Origin: Streptomyces roseicoloratus
GTDB lineage: Bacteria; Actinomycetota; Actinomycetes; Streptomycetales; Streptomycetaceae
NCBI RefSeq assembly: GCF_004117935.1
Contig: NZ_SDOY01000073.1
Coordinates: 1 to 56,494, forward strand
Direction: 5' to 3'
Length of the DNA stretch: 56,494 nucleotides
In this document: in pieces, positions 1-9,718 of the stretch
How positions within the stretch are numbered: the first letter of the stretch is position 1
How the letters are laid out: each line of letters opens with the position of its first letter
Notes under the pieces: generated by a model
The model's database searches: none
Seen by the model: the letters and a program-made list of their open reading frames with translations, nothing else
Told to the model about the DNA's origin: nothing
Made by a program: the position numbers and the translations under genes

Positions 1-509
1 CCTCCGGGCCCGCGTCCGGGCCCTCCGAGGCGGCCGCGCCGAGCGACCCGGCCTCCCTGGCCGGGCGTCCGGCGGGCGAGGGCCGGGAGCGGCCGGGGCG
101 GCCCGCCGCGCCGTCCGCTCCGCCGTCCGAGTCACCCGGATCGGCCGATTCCGGGGAGGAGTCCGGGGCGGCCGACCCGTCCGAGACGACCGGCCCGTCC
201 CCGTCGTCCGGGTCCTCAACGTCGTCGGCGCCCGCCTCGACGGGTCCGGTCGACCCCGCTCGTACCAAAACGGCAACAGAAGAGGAGCCGGAGGCCGAGG
301 GGGACGAGGCCGTCGGCGTCGTCCCTGAGACGGACGCCCCGGGCGCGGACTCCACGCGCGGCGGCATGCCGGCGGCAGCGCCGCGGATCGGCGCGAGGGC
401 CGGAGCAGAGCTCTCCGACCGGCAGGTTCCCGTCATGACGCTGGGCGTGGGGCTGGCTCTGATGGGCCTCGGCATCGGCTTCCTCGGGGTGCGGATGCGA
501 CGCCGCTGA
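1..509 (+). CDS. Partial C-terminus of a surface-type protein (Ser/Pro/Ala-rich stalk plus membrane anchor)
   Basis: Only the last 168 codons are visible; the 5' end lies outside the window. The reading frame begins at base 3 and stops with TGA at 507-509. The visible part is low complexity, rich in Ser, Pro, Ala, Gly and Glu, as in an extended disordered stalk. It ends with one hydrophobic segment (about residues 142-162) and a short basic tail, MRRR. This resembles the C-terminal anchor of a cell-wall or secreted protein, but no LPXTG or LAXTG motif is visible before the segment, so a plain membrane anchor is more likely than sorting. A hairpin follows the stop. The function cannot be told from this fragment. 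Confidence 0.7.
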   Translation, partial: SGPASGPSEAAAPSDPASLAGRPAGEGRERPGRPAAPSAPPSESPGSADSGEESGAADPSETTGPSPSSGSSTSSAPASTGPVDPARTKTATEEEPEAEGDEAVGVVPETDAPGADSTRGGMPAAAPRIGARAGAELSDRQVPVMTLGVGLALMGLGIGFLGVRMRRR

Positions 510-530
510 ACGCGGCGACCGCCCGGGTCC

Positions 531-565
531 GCCCTGAGACGGACCTCCGGGATCCGTCGGAGGGC
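531..565 (+). terminator. Imperfect stem-loop after the surface protein gene
   Basis: GCCCT-GA-GACGGA pairs with TCCGTC-GG-AGGGC around a 9-nt loop. It begins 21 bp after the stop codon and lies before the padR control region. There is no T-tract, which is common for Streptomyces terminators. Confidence 0.5.
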
Positions 566-582
566 GCTTGTGATCGGCGACT

Positions 583-605
583 TACTCGGTATACATACTC
601 GGTAT
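583..605 (+). promoter_or_regulatory. Direct-repeat operator over the padR start codon
   Basis: TACTCGGTAT occurs at 583-592 and again at 596-605, 13 bp apart. The second copy contains the first two bases of the padR ATG (604). The AT-rich core GTATACATAC resembles sites bound by PadR-family repressors. No Shine-Dalgarno sequence precedes the ATG, so the transcript may be leaderless and autorepressed at this element (inference). Confidence 0.55.
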
Positions 606-1248
606 GTCGATCCGCCACGGGCTTCTCGCCCTCCTCGAACGCGGCCCGCGCTACGGCTCGCAGCTCCGCACCGAGTTCGAGTCCCGCACCGGTGCCACCT
701 GGCCGCTCAACGTGGGCCAGGTGTACACGACCCTCAACCGCCTCGAACGGGACGGCATGGTCGCCCAGGACGGCGAGGACGAGGCCGGCCACGCGCTCTA
801 CGCGATCACCGACAACGGTCGCGCCGAGCTGCGCGACTGGTTCGAGAACCCCGTCGACCGCACCAGCCCGGCCCGTGACGAACTGGCCATCAAGCTCGCC
901 ATGGCCGTCGGCGCCCCCGGCGTCGACATCCGCGACGTCATCCAGTCGCAGCGCCGCCACACGGTGAAGGCCATGCAGGACTACACCCGGCTCAAGGCAC
1001 AGGCGATCACCGCGGTCGAGAAGGCGGTGGCGGACCACGGGGCCGAGGAACGCGACGACGTCGCCTGGCTGCTCGTCCTGGAGCAGCTGATCTTCCAGAC
1101 CGAGGCGGAGGCCCGCTGGCTCGACCACTGCGAGGCCCGCCTGATCCGCCTCTCGGCGGCGGCCGCCGCCTCCCGGACCGAGCCACCGCCGGAGGGGGGT
1201 TCCCCGGCGGTCACGCCGCGCACCCGGAGCACCGCCCGCTCGTCCTGA
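604..1248 (+). CDS. PadR-family transcriptional regulator
   Basis: The 214-residue protein begins with a PadR winged helix-turn-helix (about residues 1-80). Its recognition region is marked by YGSQLRTEFE, then LNVGQVYTTLNRLERDG, followed by the beta-wing. A helical C-terminal domain (about 90-185), typical of PadR subfamily-2 dimerisation, follows, with an acidic, Ala-rich stretch. The tail is Pro/Ser-rich and probably disordered. The start ATG lies inside a direct repeat and has no ribosome binding site, which suggests a leaderless mRNA. The gene stands 122 bp upstream of an ABC exporter in the same direction, so it is the likely repressor of that pump and of itself. The inducer is unknown. 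Confidence 0.9.
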   Translation: MSIRHGLLALLERGPRYGSQLRTEFESRTGATWPLNVGQVYTTLNRLERDGMVAQDGEDEAGHALYAITDNGRAELRDWFENPVDRTSPARDELAIKLAMAVGAPGVDIRDVIQSQRRHTVKAMQDYTRLKAQAITAVEKAVADHGAEERDDVAWLLVLEQLIFQTEAEARWLDHCEARLIRLSAAAAASRTEPPPEGGSPAVTPRTRSTARSS

Positions 1249-1370
1249 CCGGCCATCCGGCCGGCACCCGACCCAGACCCGATCCAGCTCTGACCCAGAC
1301 CGTACGCCCGGCGCCGCCGGCGACCGTTCCGCACGCGGCCGTTCGCCGGCGTACGCCCGAGGGGGATTCC

Positions 1371-2110
<740 letters not shown>

Positions 2111-2114
<4 letters not shown>

Positions 2115-4978
2115 CGACCTGGTTCCACTCCTGGCGGGCCGCGGTCCGCATCGCCCGCCGTGACGCCTGGCGCTCCAAGGGCCGCAGCTTCCTGGTCCTC
2201 GCCATGATCGCCCTGCCGATCCTCGGCGTGAGCGCCTTCGCCGTGACGATACGCAGCTCCGAACTCACCACCGAGCAGCAGCTGGAGCGCTCCATAGGCG
2301 CCGCCGACGCCCGCTTCACCGACGGCCACGTCGAGGGCGAACCGCTGCTCCAGGACCCCAAGGGCGAGCAGAGCGCGCCCGTCAAGGAGTACGAGAAGAC
2401 GAACGAGCCGTGGCCGGACGGGCCGACGGACGTCACCAAGGCCATCCCGGCCGGCGCCACGGTCCTCACCGACGCCCGCGGCAGCGCCAAACTGACCACC
2501 ACCCACGGTCTGCTGCAGGCCGAGGTCCGCGAGCTCAAGGCCGCCGACCCGGTCGCCCGCGGGATCATGGTCCTCACCGAGGGCCGTTTCCCGGAGAAGA
2601 ACGACGAGGTCGCCGCCAGCACCGCCTTCCTGAAGAGCAGCGGCCTCACGATCGGCTCCACGCTCACCGCCCGCGGCTTCGACCGCGAGTACCGCATCAC
2701 CGGCGCGTACGAGCTGCCGAGCAGCCTCAAGACGGAGCAGGTCAACGCCCTGCCGGGCGCGTTCCTCGCCCCGTACGGCAGCGCCGTGGAGAAGGCCGGC
2801 ATCCCGAAGCCCGGCGTCGACACCACGTACCTGGTGCGGAAGTCCGGTGGTTTCACGTGGAACGACGTGCAGACCGTCAACACCAAGGGCGTCGTGGTCC
2901 AGGCGCGCGCCGTGATCCTCGACCCGCCCGCCGACTCCGAGGTCCCGCTGTTCCAGCGGGAGGGCTGGGCGCCCTGGGAGAGCAGCGCGGCCGCCGACGC
3001 CGTCGCGCTCGCCGCGATCGGCACCGTGGTGGGCCTCGCGATGCTGGAGATCACCCTGCTCGCCGGCCCCGCGTTCGCCGTCGGCGCCCGCCGCTCCCGC
3101 CGCCAGCTCGGCCTGGTCGGCGCCAACGGCGGTGCCCGCAGCCACATCCGGGCCATCGTGCTCAGCGGCGGTCTCGTCATCGGCGTCGCCGCGGCCGTCG
3201 TCGGCACGGTCCTCGCACTGCTCCTCACCCTCGCGCTCCGGCCGCTCCTCGAGGAGTACCTGGGCGCGCGGTTCGGCGGGTTCACCGTGCGGCCGCTGGA
3301 GCTGCTCGGCATCGCCGGGCTCGCCGTCCTGACCGGTCTGCTCTCCGCGATCGTCCCGGCGATCACCGCCTCCCGGACCACCGTCCTCGCCTCGCTCACC
3401 GGCCGCCGCGGGGTGCGCCGCTCCAGCCGGGTGCTGCCGGTCGTCGGCCTCGTCGCCTTCGTCATCGGCGCCGTGATCGCCCTCTACGGCTCGGTGGTCA
3501 CCGACCAGTTCATCGTCGTGGCCGGCGGCTCCGCACTCGCCGAACTGGGCGTCGTCGCCCTGACCCCGGCGCTGGTCGGCCTGTTCGGGCGCAGCGGCCG
3601 CTGGCTGCCGCTGTCGCCGCGGCTCGCCCTGCGCGACGCCGTCCGCAACCGGGGCCGTACGGCACCCGCCGTCGCCGCCGTCCTGGCCGCCGTCGCGGGC
3701 ACCGTCGCCGTCGCCACGTACACCGCGAGCACGGACGCCCAGAGCCGTCAGGGCTACCACCCGAAGCTGCCGCACGGCGCCGTCGCCGCGATCGTGACCG
3801 AGGAGGGCGGCCGGGACGCTCCCGCCGTCCGCGAGGCGGTCCAGCGCAGCTTCCCCGTCGACATGCGCGCCGACGTGTCCCGGATCTCCGTCGGCCGGCA
3901 GGGCTGCGGCACCTGGGGCGAAGGCAAGGGCTGCGGCCGCTTCGAGGTCGTCACCCCGCCGGCGAACGAGTGCCCCCTGTGGACCGCCACCCCGGACGGC
4001 TCCGACCCCTCCGAGCGCTTCACCAAGGAGCAGCGCCGCAAGCTCCAGGAGGAGGACTGGCGCTGCCAGTCCCGGACGGGCGACGGCGTCTATGTGGAGG
4101 GCAACATGCTCGTCGCCGACGCCACCGTCCTGAAGGTCCTCGGCATCACCGACCCGGGCGCCGCCAAGGCCCTCGCCGAAGGGAAGATCGTCAGCTTCTC
4201 CAAGGCGCTGATCGACAAGAACGGCGCCGTCGGCATCCGGCTGATCACCGACGACGAGGCCTACGAGAAAGCCGCCCAGGAGCGGAAGCCGCTCCCCGGC
4301 GAGATCAAGTCCTTCCCCGCCTACCTGGTGCCGGGTTCCCCGCCGTCGTACGGCGTGGAGAGCGTCCTCAGCCCGGCCGCCGCCAAGGCCGCGGGACTGA
4401 GCACGGTGCCCATGGGCGCGTACTTCACCACCGACCACCTGCCGAGCACCGAGCAGCGGCAGAAGCTCGCCGGTGAGATCGCCAAGCTGGGCTCCAGCGT
4501 CGACGTGACCCTGGAGGAGGGCTACGTCAGCAAGTACAGCATCGTGCTGCTCGCGCTGACCGTCTTCGCCGGCCTGGTCACCATCGGCGCCGCCGGCATC
4601 GCCACCGGCCTCGCCCAGGCCGACGCCGAGGCCGACCTGAAGACCCTGTCCGCCGTCGGCGCACCGCTCCGGGTGCGCCGGACCCTCAGCGGCTTCCAGT
4701 GCGGAGTGGTCGCGGCGATGGGCGTCGTCCTCGGCTCCGCCGCCGGAATCCTGCCGGCCGTCGGACTCCGGTTCACCGAGCAGCGCCAGGAGCTGGCCTT
4801 CTACCAGCGGGCCCTGGACGAGGGCTGGGGCGGCATCCAGGAGCCGCCGTCCGTGCCGATCGTCGTCCCGTGGGAGACGCTCGCCGCCCTCCTCGTGGCC
4901 GTGCCGCTCGGCGCCGCCCTGCTGGCGGCCCTGGTGACCCGCTCCCGCGGGGCGCTGGCCCGCCGCGCCGCACACTAG
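2111..4978 (+). CDS. FtsX/MacB-like ABC transporter permease
   Basis: This 955-residue membrane protein starts at GTG 2111, overlapping the ATPase stop by 4 bp. An N-terminal transmembrane helix (about 27-46) is followed by a large extracytoplasmic domain. A cluster of three or four helices (about 295-415) has FtsX-domain character, and further hydrophobic segments follow around 440-490 and 515-535. A second extracytoplasmic domain follows, then a second FtsX-like set (about 810-945) and a basic tail. This duplicated FtsX layout is typical of Gram-positive MacB/LolE-like permeases linked to peptide-antibiotic resistance or lipid/lipoprotein handling. The substrate cannot be predicted. A long perfect hairpin follows at 4999-5039. 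Confidence 0.92.
2850..2863. other. Near-match to parS (13 of 14 bases) inside the permease gene
   Basis: GTTTCACGTGGAAC differs from the Streptomyces parS core GTTTCACGTGAAAC at one base. It lies within the coding sequence. It may be a weak ParB site or chance. Confidence 0.3.
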
Positions 4979-4998
4979 CCGCGCACCGGCTGCGTTTC

Positions 4999-5039
4999 GT
5001 GCCCCTGGAGGAGGGTGGATCACCCTCCTCCAGGGGCAC
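4999..5039. terminator. 19-bp perfect hairpin terminator after the ABC exporter
   Basis: GTGCCCCTGGAGGAGGGTG at 4999-5017 is the exact reverse complement of 5021-5039, with a 3-nt GAT loop. It lies 20 bp beyond the permease stop and before bpa. There is no T-tract. The long, GC-rich stem should end transcription and shield the 3' end. Confidence 0.75.
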
Positions 5040-5076
5040 ACCGTCTGTTGAGGCGTACGTGCGAGAGAATGGCGGC

Positions 5077-5628
5077 ATGGAGATGCCGAGGAATGAAAGG
5101 TCGCAGGAGAGCCCCCAGGTCCTCATCGTGGGCCAGGACGGGATGGCGCTCGGCGGCACGGGTGACGACGAATCCCGCGAGGTCCCGGTGACGGAAATGG
5201 TCGAACAGCCTGCGAAGGTCATGCGCATCGGCAGCATGATCAAGCAGCTGCTTGAAGAGGTCAGGGCGGCACCTCTGGACGAGGCCAGCCGTGTTCGGCT
5301 CAAGGAGATCCACGCCAGCTCGGTGAAGGAGCTGGAGGACGGGCTCGCCCCGGAGCTGGTGGAGGAACTGGAGCGGCTGTCCCTGCCGTTCACCGACGAG
5401 GCCATCCCCTCCGAGGCGGAACTGCGCATCGCGCAGGCCCAGTTGGTGGGCTGGCTCGAAGGCCTCTTCCACGGCATCCAGACGGCGCTGTTCGCCCAGC
5501 AGATGGCGGCCAGGGCCCAGTTGGAGCAGATGCGCCGCGCGCTGCCGCCCGGCGCGTCGCACGACGATGACGACGACGACCACGGGCCGCAGCGCGGCCG
5601 CGCGGTCGGCTCGGGGCCGTACCTGTAG
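5077..5628 (+). CDS. bpa: Bacterial proteasome activator Bpa/PafE
   Basis: The 183-residue protein matches the family of Mycobacterium Bpa/PafE (Rv3780, DUF2587) through its conserved core: EQPAKVMRIGSMIKQLLEEV, then AAPLDEASR and QAQLVGWLEGLFHGIQTALF. Bpa forms a dodecameric ring that docks on the 20S proteasome without ATP and opens its gate for unfolded proteins. Docking uses a C-terminal hydrophobic-Tyr-X motif, and here the chain ends PYL, preceded by an Asp-rich flexible stretch. The start is ambiguous between ATG 5077, ATG 5083 and an upstream GTG 5059; ATG 5077 is given. No proteasome or Pup genes are in the window. A strong terminator follows. Confidence 0.93.
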   Translation: MEMPRNERSQESPQVLIVGQDGMALGGTGDDESREVPVTEMVEQPAKVMRIGSMIKQLLEEVRAAPLDEASRVRLKEIHASSVKELEDGLAPELVEELERLSLPFTDEAIPSEAELRIAQAQLVGWLEGLFHGIQTALFAQQMAARAQLEQMRRALPPGASHDDDDDDHGPQRGRAVGSGPYL

Positions 5629-5665
5629 GCCTGTTCCGCACGACGACCGCGCCGTGAGGCGTCCG

Positions 5666-5707
5666 GGGCCCGGCACACCGTGAACAGCGGTGCGCCGGGC
5701 CCTTTTA
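5666..5707 (+). terminator. Terminator after bpa
   Basis: GGGCCCGGC at 5666-5674 pairs with GCCGGGCCC at 5694-5702, with further pairing of CACCG and CGGTG inside, and then CTTTTA. It is a good intrinsic terminator that separates bpa from the convergent oxidoreductase gene. Confidence 0.85.
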
Positions 5708-5716
5708 CGTGACCGG

Positions 5717-5824
5717 CGGCGGTGACGGTGACGGTGACGGTGACAGTGGTGGTGCCGGCAGTGGCGGTGGCGGTGGTGCTGGTGACGGCGGTGCCGGCAG
5801 TGGCGGGGGCGGCGGCGGTATCGG
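5717..5824. repeat. GGTGAC microsatellite and GGTGSY-rich tract
   Basis: Four exact GGTGAC hexamers (5721-5744) are followed by degenerate GGTGGT, GGTGCC and GGCGGT triplet-like repeats up to the stop of the oxidoreductase at 5825. The stretch is non-coding on both strands as far as can be seen and is strand-asymmetric (G+T rich on the plus strand). Confidence 0.7.
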
Positions 5825-6805
5825 TTACGGTGCCAGCAGGAGGACCTTGCCGACGTGGCTGCCGGCCTCGACGGTCCGGTGCGCCTCGGCCGCGTCCGTC
5901 ATCGGCAGGGTGCGGTCCACGACCGGGGTGACCGTGCCCGCGGCGACCAGCGGCCACACGTGCTCGCGGACGGCGGCGACCACCGCCGCCTTCTCGGCCG
6001 GCGGACGCGCCCGCAGCGTCGTCGCGAGGACGGCGGCGCGCTTGGCCATCAGGGCCGACAGGTTGAGCTCACCCTTGACGCCGCCCTGGAGTCCGATGAC
6101 GGCCAGCCGGCCGTTGACGGCGAGGGCCTTGACGTTCCGTTCCAGGTACTTGGCGCCGATGATGTCGAGGATGACGTCCGCGCCGGCCCCGTCGGTCGCC
6201 TTGCGGAGCTCCTCGACGAAGTCCTGCTCCCGGTAGTCGATGAGGATGTCCGCGCCGAGCTCGGCACAGCGGGCCAGCTTCCCGGTGCTGCCCGCGGTGA
6301 CCGCGACGCGCGCGCCGACGGCCTTGGCCAGCTGGATCGCCATGGTGCCGATGCCGCTCGCCCCACCGTGCACGAGGAGCGTCTCACCGGGCCGCAGATG
6401 GGCGAGCATGAAGACGTTCGACCAGACCGTGCAGGCGACCTCGGGCAGCGCGGCGGCCGTCACCAGGTCCATGCCCTCCGGCTTCGGCAGCAACTGGCCC
6501 ACGGGAACGGCCACTTTCTCGGCGTAGCCGCCGCCGACGAGCAGCGCGCACACCTCGTCGCCGACGGACCAGCCGGAGACCCCGGGGCCCAGCGCGACGA
6601 TCCGGCCCGCGCACTCGAGACCGGGGTACGGCGAACTGCCGGGCGGCGGGTCGTAGAAGCCCTGGCGCTGGAGCAGATCGGCACGGTTGACGGCGCTCGC
6701 CACCACCTCGACGAGCACCTCACCCTCGGCGGGGACGGGATCGGGCACCTCGGCCCAGACCAGCGCCTCGGGCCCGCCGGGTTCCGGAATCGTGATCGCA
6801 TGCAT
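5825..6805 (-). CDS. NAD(P)H quinone oxidoreductase (PIG3-like, zinc-independent MDR)
   Basis: The 326-residue protein is a medium-chain dehydrogenase/reductase of the quinone oxidoreductase family. Its N-terminal GroES-like domain (about 1-120) has the marker NRADLLQRQGFY and the PGLECAG motif. The Rossmann domain carries GGASGIG at 147-153 for NADPH binding. No catalytic zinc cysteine cluster is visible, as expected for this class. It probably reduces quinones or enones with NADPH in the cytoplasm. The gene is convergent with bpa and has no same-strand partner close by, because the channel gene starts more than 1 kb further on and transcribes the same way but ends at 7035. Confidence 0.92.
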   Translation of the reverse strand: MHAITIPEPGGPEALVWAEVPDPVPAEGEVLVEVVASAVNRADLLQRQGFYDPPPGSSPYPGLECAGRIVALGPGVSGWSVGDEVCALLVGGGYAEKVAVPVGQLLPKPEGMDLVTAAALPEVACTVWSNVFMLAHLRPGETLLVHGGASGIGTMAIQLAKAVGARVAVTAGSTGKLARCAELGADILIDYREQDFVEELRKATDGAGADVILDIIGAKYLERNVKALAVNGRLAVIGLQGGVKGELNLSALMAKRAAVLATTLRARPPAEKAAVVAAVREHVWPLVAAGTVTPVVDRTLPMTDAAEAHRTVEAGSHVGKVLLLAP

Positions 6806-6911
6806 GGCGGCGAGGCTACTCCCGACGCCGGCGGGACCGACCGATAGGGCACGGCGGGCTCGGGGCGTTGGTCTGGGGCCCGGCCGATCGTGTGGGGCGC
6901 GCGGGCCGGGG

Positions 6912-6947
6912 GCGGGGCCGGTCCCGTGAAGCGGGGCCGATCCCGTG
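6912..6947. repeat. Imperfect 17-bp direct repeat in a G-rich spacer
   Basis: GCGGGGCCGGTCCCGTG at 6912-6928 recurs at 6931-6947 with one mismatch. The surrounding 6806-7034 spacer between two leftward genes is unusually G-rich on the plus strand and shows no coding potential. Confidence 0.5.
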
Positions 6948-7034
6948 GGGCGCGCGCGGCCCGGGGGTGGGGGGGCCGGCCCCGGGGCGCGGTCCCGGCC
7001 CCGGAGGCGCGGTTCCTGGCCGCCCGGGGGGCGG

Positions 7035-8120
7035 TCAGTCCTCCGAGGGGGTGGTCAGCGGGGTGACGGCAGCCGCGCGAACGATGGTGATCACCCGGTC
7101 GGTCAGCTGGAGCGGACTGGCGGCGGGGTCGTCGTAACCGAGCAGCCGGTGCCCGCGCAGCACGCTCACGACCAGGTCCTCGGTGTCCCGCACGCTGCGC
7201 CCGGCCTCGGCCTTGGTCACCGGGCGTTCGACGAGGTCGAGACCGGTGCCCTGCTGGATGAGGTCCTCCATCACCGTGCCGGCGCTCGGGCTGAGCACCG
7301 AGAGGCCGAGCAGCCGGCCGGCGGCGCTGGCGCTGGTGATCACGGCGTCCGCGCCGGACTGGCGCAGCAGCGGCGCGTTCTCCTCCTCGCGCACGGCGGC
7401 GACGATCTTGGCGCCCTTGTTGAGCTGGCGGGCCGTGAGCGTCACCAGCACCGCGGTGTCGTCGCGCTGGGTGGCGATGACGATCTGCCGGGCCTTCTGC
7501 ACCTCGGCGCGGAGCAGGACGTCGCTTCGGGTCGCGTCGCCGACGACGCCGACGAAACCGTCCGCGTTGGCCGCCTCGATGACCTTGGTGGACGGGTCGA
7601 CGATGACGATGTGGTCCTTGCGCAGCCCGGTCGCGCAGAGCGTCTGGATCGCCGAACGCCCCTTGGTGCCGAAGCCGACGACGACGGTGTGGTCACGCAA
7701 GGTGGACCTCCAGCGGTTCAGCCGGAACTCCTCGCGGGTCCGTTCCGTGAGGACCTCGAGGGTGGTGCCGACCAGGATGATCAGAAACAGGACGCGCAGC
7801 GGCGTGACCAGCAGGATGTTCGCGAGCCGCGCCGAATCGCTGTAGGGGACGATGTCGCCGTAGCCCGTGGTGGAGAGGGTGACGGTCGCGTAGTAGGCGC
7901 AGTCGAGGAAGTCGAGCGTCCCGTTGGCGTTGTCGTGGTAGCCCTCACGGTCGATGTAGACGAGGAGAACGGTGACGACGAGGACGCCCAGCGCCATGAG
8001 GAGCCGTTTGCCCACCTGCCAGAGCGGTTTCTCGACCACCTGGCGCGGCAGCCGCACCCGGGGGCCCGAGACCCGCTCGTCGGCCTGCCGCGCCATCGCG
8101 TCCCGGCTGGGAAGTTTCAC
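7035..8120 (-). CDS. Two-helix potassium channel with RCK/TrkA-N domain
   Basis: The start is taken at GTG 8120, which overlaps the moeA stop as GTGA and has AGGAGG 10 nt upstream (361 residues). The protein has TM1 (about 40-56), a pore loop with the K+ selectivity filter TTGYGD at 84-89, TM2 (about 98-118), and a cytoplasmic RCK domain beginning VVVGFGTKGR near 140, followed by a C-terminal TrkA-C-like part. It should form a tetrameric K+ channel gated by a ligand bound to the RCK ring. Coupling to moeA looks like genome packing and not a shared pathway. A perfect parS site covers the start region. Confidence 0.92.
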   Translation of the reverse strand: MKLPSRDAMARQADERVSGPRVRLPRQVVEKPLWQVGKRLLMALGVLVVTVLLVYIDREGYHDNANGTLDFLDCAYYATVTLSTTGYGDIVPYSDSARLANILLVTPLRVLFLIILVGTTLEVLTERTREEFRLNRWRSTLRDHTVVVGFGTKGRSAIQTLCATGLRKDHIVIVDPSTKVIEAANADGFVGVVGDATRSDVLLRAEVQKARQIVIATQRDDTAVLVTLTARQLNKGAKIVAAVREEENAPLLRQSGADAVITSASAAGRLLGLSVLSPSAGTVMEDLIQQGTGLDLVERPVTKAEAGRSVRDTEDLVVSVLRGHRLLGYDDPAASPLQLTDRVITIVRAAAVTPLTTPSED

Positions 8121-8127
8121 GTGAAAC
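8114..8127. other. parS: parS, ParB-binding centromere site
   Basis: GTTTCACGTGAAAC is the exact 14-bp palindromic core of Streptomyces and Bacillus parS. It overlaps the last codons of moeA and the GTG start of the K+ channel gene, between that gene's Shine-Dalgarno sequence and its early codons. ParB spreads from such sites, which cluster around oriC, to form the segregation complex. A full match by chance in 56 kb is unlikely. Confidence 0.9.
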
Positions 8128-9718
8128 ACGCCTCCTCGTCCGCGTACAGTCCGGCACCGGCCGGCCATGGCAGGTCGAGGACCTCCAGTGGCTGTCCGGC
8201 GGTGGCACCGCCGGGCGGGACCACGGCCATGCCGTCGGCGGCGGCGATGCCCCGGAGCATGGCCGGTCCGTGATAGCGCAGCGGCGCGGCCTCGTCGCCG
8301 CGCCGTACGACGGGCACGAGCCGGGTGTCGTACGGATGTCCCTGAATCTCCTCGCGTACGCGCACGCGGTACGGCCCGGGGACCGGGGCGGGGCCGGAAG
8401 TCGAGGGCGGGCCCACCGCCGGGGACGGGCTCGGGGCCACGGCCGCCGTGGGCAGCGTTCCCGCGGCCGCGGACGGGCTCGGGGCCGCGACGGAGCGACC
8501 GGCGAGCGCGCGGAGCAGGGGCTCGGCGAGCGTGAGCAGTCCGGAGACGGCGGCGAGAGGGTTGCCGGGCAGGCCCACGAGGTGGCGGACGGGATGCCGG
8601 GCGCCGCCCGGGCCCGGGAGCTCGGCGAGGAGCATGGGGTGGCCGGGACGGACCTTCACGCCGTCGACCAGGAGCGTGGCACCGGCCTTGGCGAGCACCG
8701 GGTGGACGTGGTCGACCGGCCCGGCCGCGGTGCCGCCGGTGGTGACCACGAGTTCGGCCTCGGAGCCGGTGACGGCCGCGTACAGCTCGTCGGCGTCGTC
8801 GCCGATCCGGCGGGTACCGAGCACCTCGGCGCCGAGCGCCCGCAGCCAGGGGCCGAGCATGGGGCCGAGGGCGTCACGGATCAGGCCCTCGTGAGGGAGC
8901 CCGGCGGCGAGCAGCTCGTCGCCGAGGACGAGCACCTCCACACGGGGGCGCGGGTGCACGGTCAGCTCGTCGTAGCCGGCCGCGGCGGCGAGTCCGAGGA
9001 CGGCGGGGCTCACGGCGCTTCCGGCGGGCAGCAGCCGGTCGCCGGAGCGGCATTCCTGGCCGCGCGGGCGGATGTCCTGGCCGTGCGTGACCACGCGCAG
9101 GGCGTGCAGCCGGCCGTCCCGGTCGGTGCGGGCGTGCTCGCTGCGGACGACGGCGGTGGCCCCGGCCGGCACCCGGGCGCCGGTGGCGATCCGTACGGCG
9201 TCCCCGTCGGCAAGTTCGCCGGCGCCGGAGTGCCCGGCGAGGACGGCGCCGTCGGGGTCGGTCCGCCAGGGGCCGGGGCCGGCGACGGCCCAGCCGTCCA
9301 TGGCGGAGGTGTCGAAGGAGGGCAGGTCGGTGAGCGCGTGCAGCGGCTCGGCCAGGACGCGGCCGAGCGCCTGCCCGAGCGGGACCCGGCCGGCCGGCCG
9401 CGCCGCCGCCGCCTTCGCTCCGGCCCGCGCGGCCACGGTCCGCGCCTCGGTCCACTCGGTGGCCCGGTGCCGCTCGGCCTTCGGTACGGCGGCGGCGGCC
9501 GGCGCGGGTGCGGACGGCGAGGTCGCGGCGGGCGCCGGGACCGACGAGTCGGGTGAGGAATCGGTTCGGCGGCGGCCGACGAGGGCGAGGGCGTCGTCCA
9601 CGCCGTCATCGGCGAACGCGTCGCCGGCCGCGCCGTCATCGGCGAACGCGCCGTCGTCCACGCCGCCGGCCGCGCCGCCGGCCGCGCTGTCGTCGGGCAC
9701 CCGCTCCTTCATGGTCAT
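8117..9718 (-). CDS. moeA: Molybdopterin molybdotransferase MoeA
   Basis: The 533-residue protein inserts molybdenum into molybdopterin-AMP. The MoeA N-terminal region is clear from about residue 85 (SFDTSAMDGWAVAG), followed by the MPT-binding domain with TTGGTAAGPVDH and the motifs KVRPGHPM and GLPGNPLAAV. The usual TTGGVSxGxxD form is altered (TAAGPVD), so activity should not be assumed without a check. About 80 N-terminal residues and a stretch near residues 420-470 are Ala/Pro-rich insertions that make it longer than the usual 400 or so residues. Its ATG 9718 overlaps the stop of the MobA-like gene (ATGA). The C-terminal codons encode CFT and carry parS. Confidence 0.88.
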   Translation of the reverse strand: MTMKERVPDDSAAGGAAGGVDDGAFADDGAAGDAFADDGVDDALALVGRRRTDSSPDSSVPAPAATSPSAPAPAAAAVPKAERHRATEWTEARTVAARAGAKAAAARPAGRVPLGQALGRVLAEPLHALTDLPSFDTSAMDGWAVAGPGPWRTDPDGAVLAGHSGAGELADGDAVRIATGARVPAGATAVVRSEHARTDRDGRLHALRVVTHGQDIRPRGQECRSGDRLLPAGSAVSPAVLGLAAAAGYDELTVHPRPRVEVLVLGDELLAAGLPHEGLIRDALGPMLGPWLRALGAEVLGTRRIGDDADELYAAVTGSEAELVVTTGGTAAGPVDHVHPVLAKAGATLLVDGVKVRPGHPMLLAELPGPGGARHPVRHLVGLPGNPLAAVSGLLTLAEPLLRALAGRSVAAPSPSAAAGTLPTAAVAPSPSPAVGPPSTSGPAPVPGPYRVRVREEIQGHPYDTRLVPVVRRGDEAAPLRYHGPAMLRGIAAADGMAVVPPGGATAGQPLEVLDLPWPAGAGLYADEEACFT

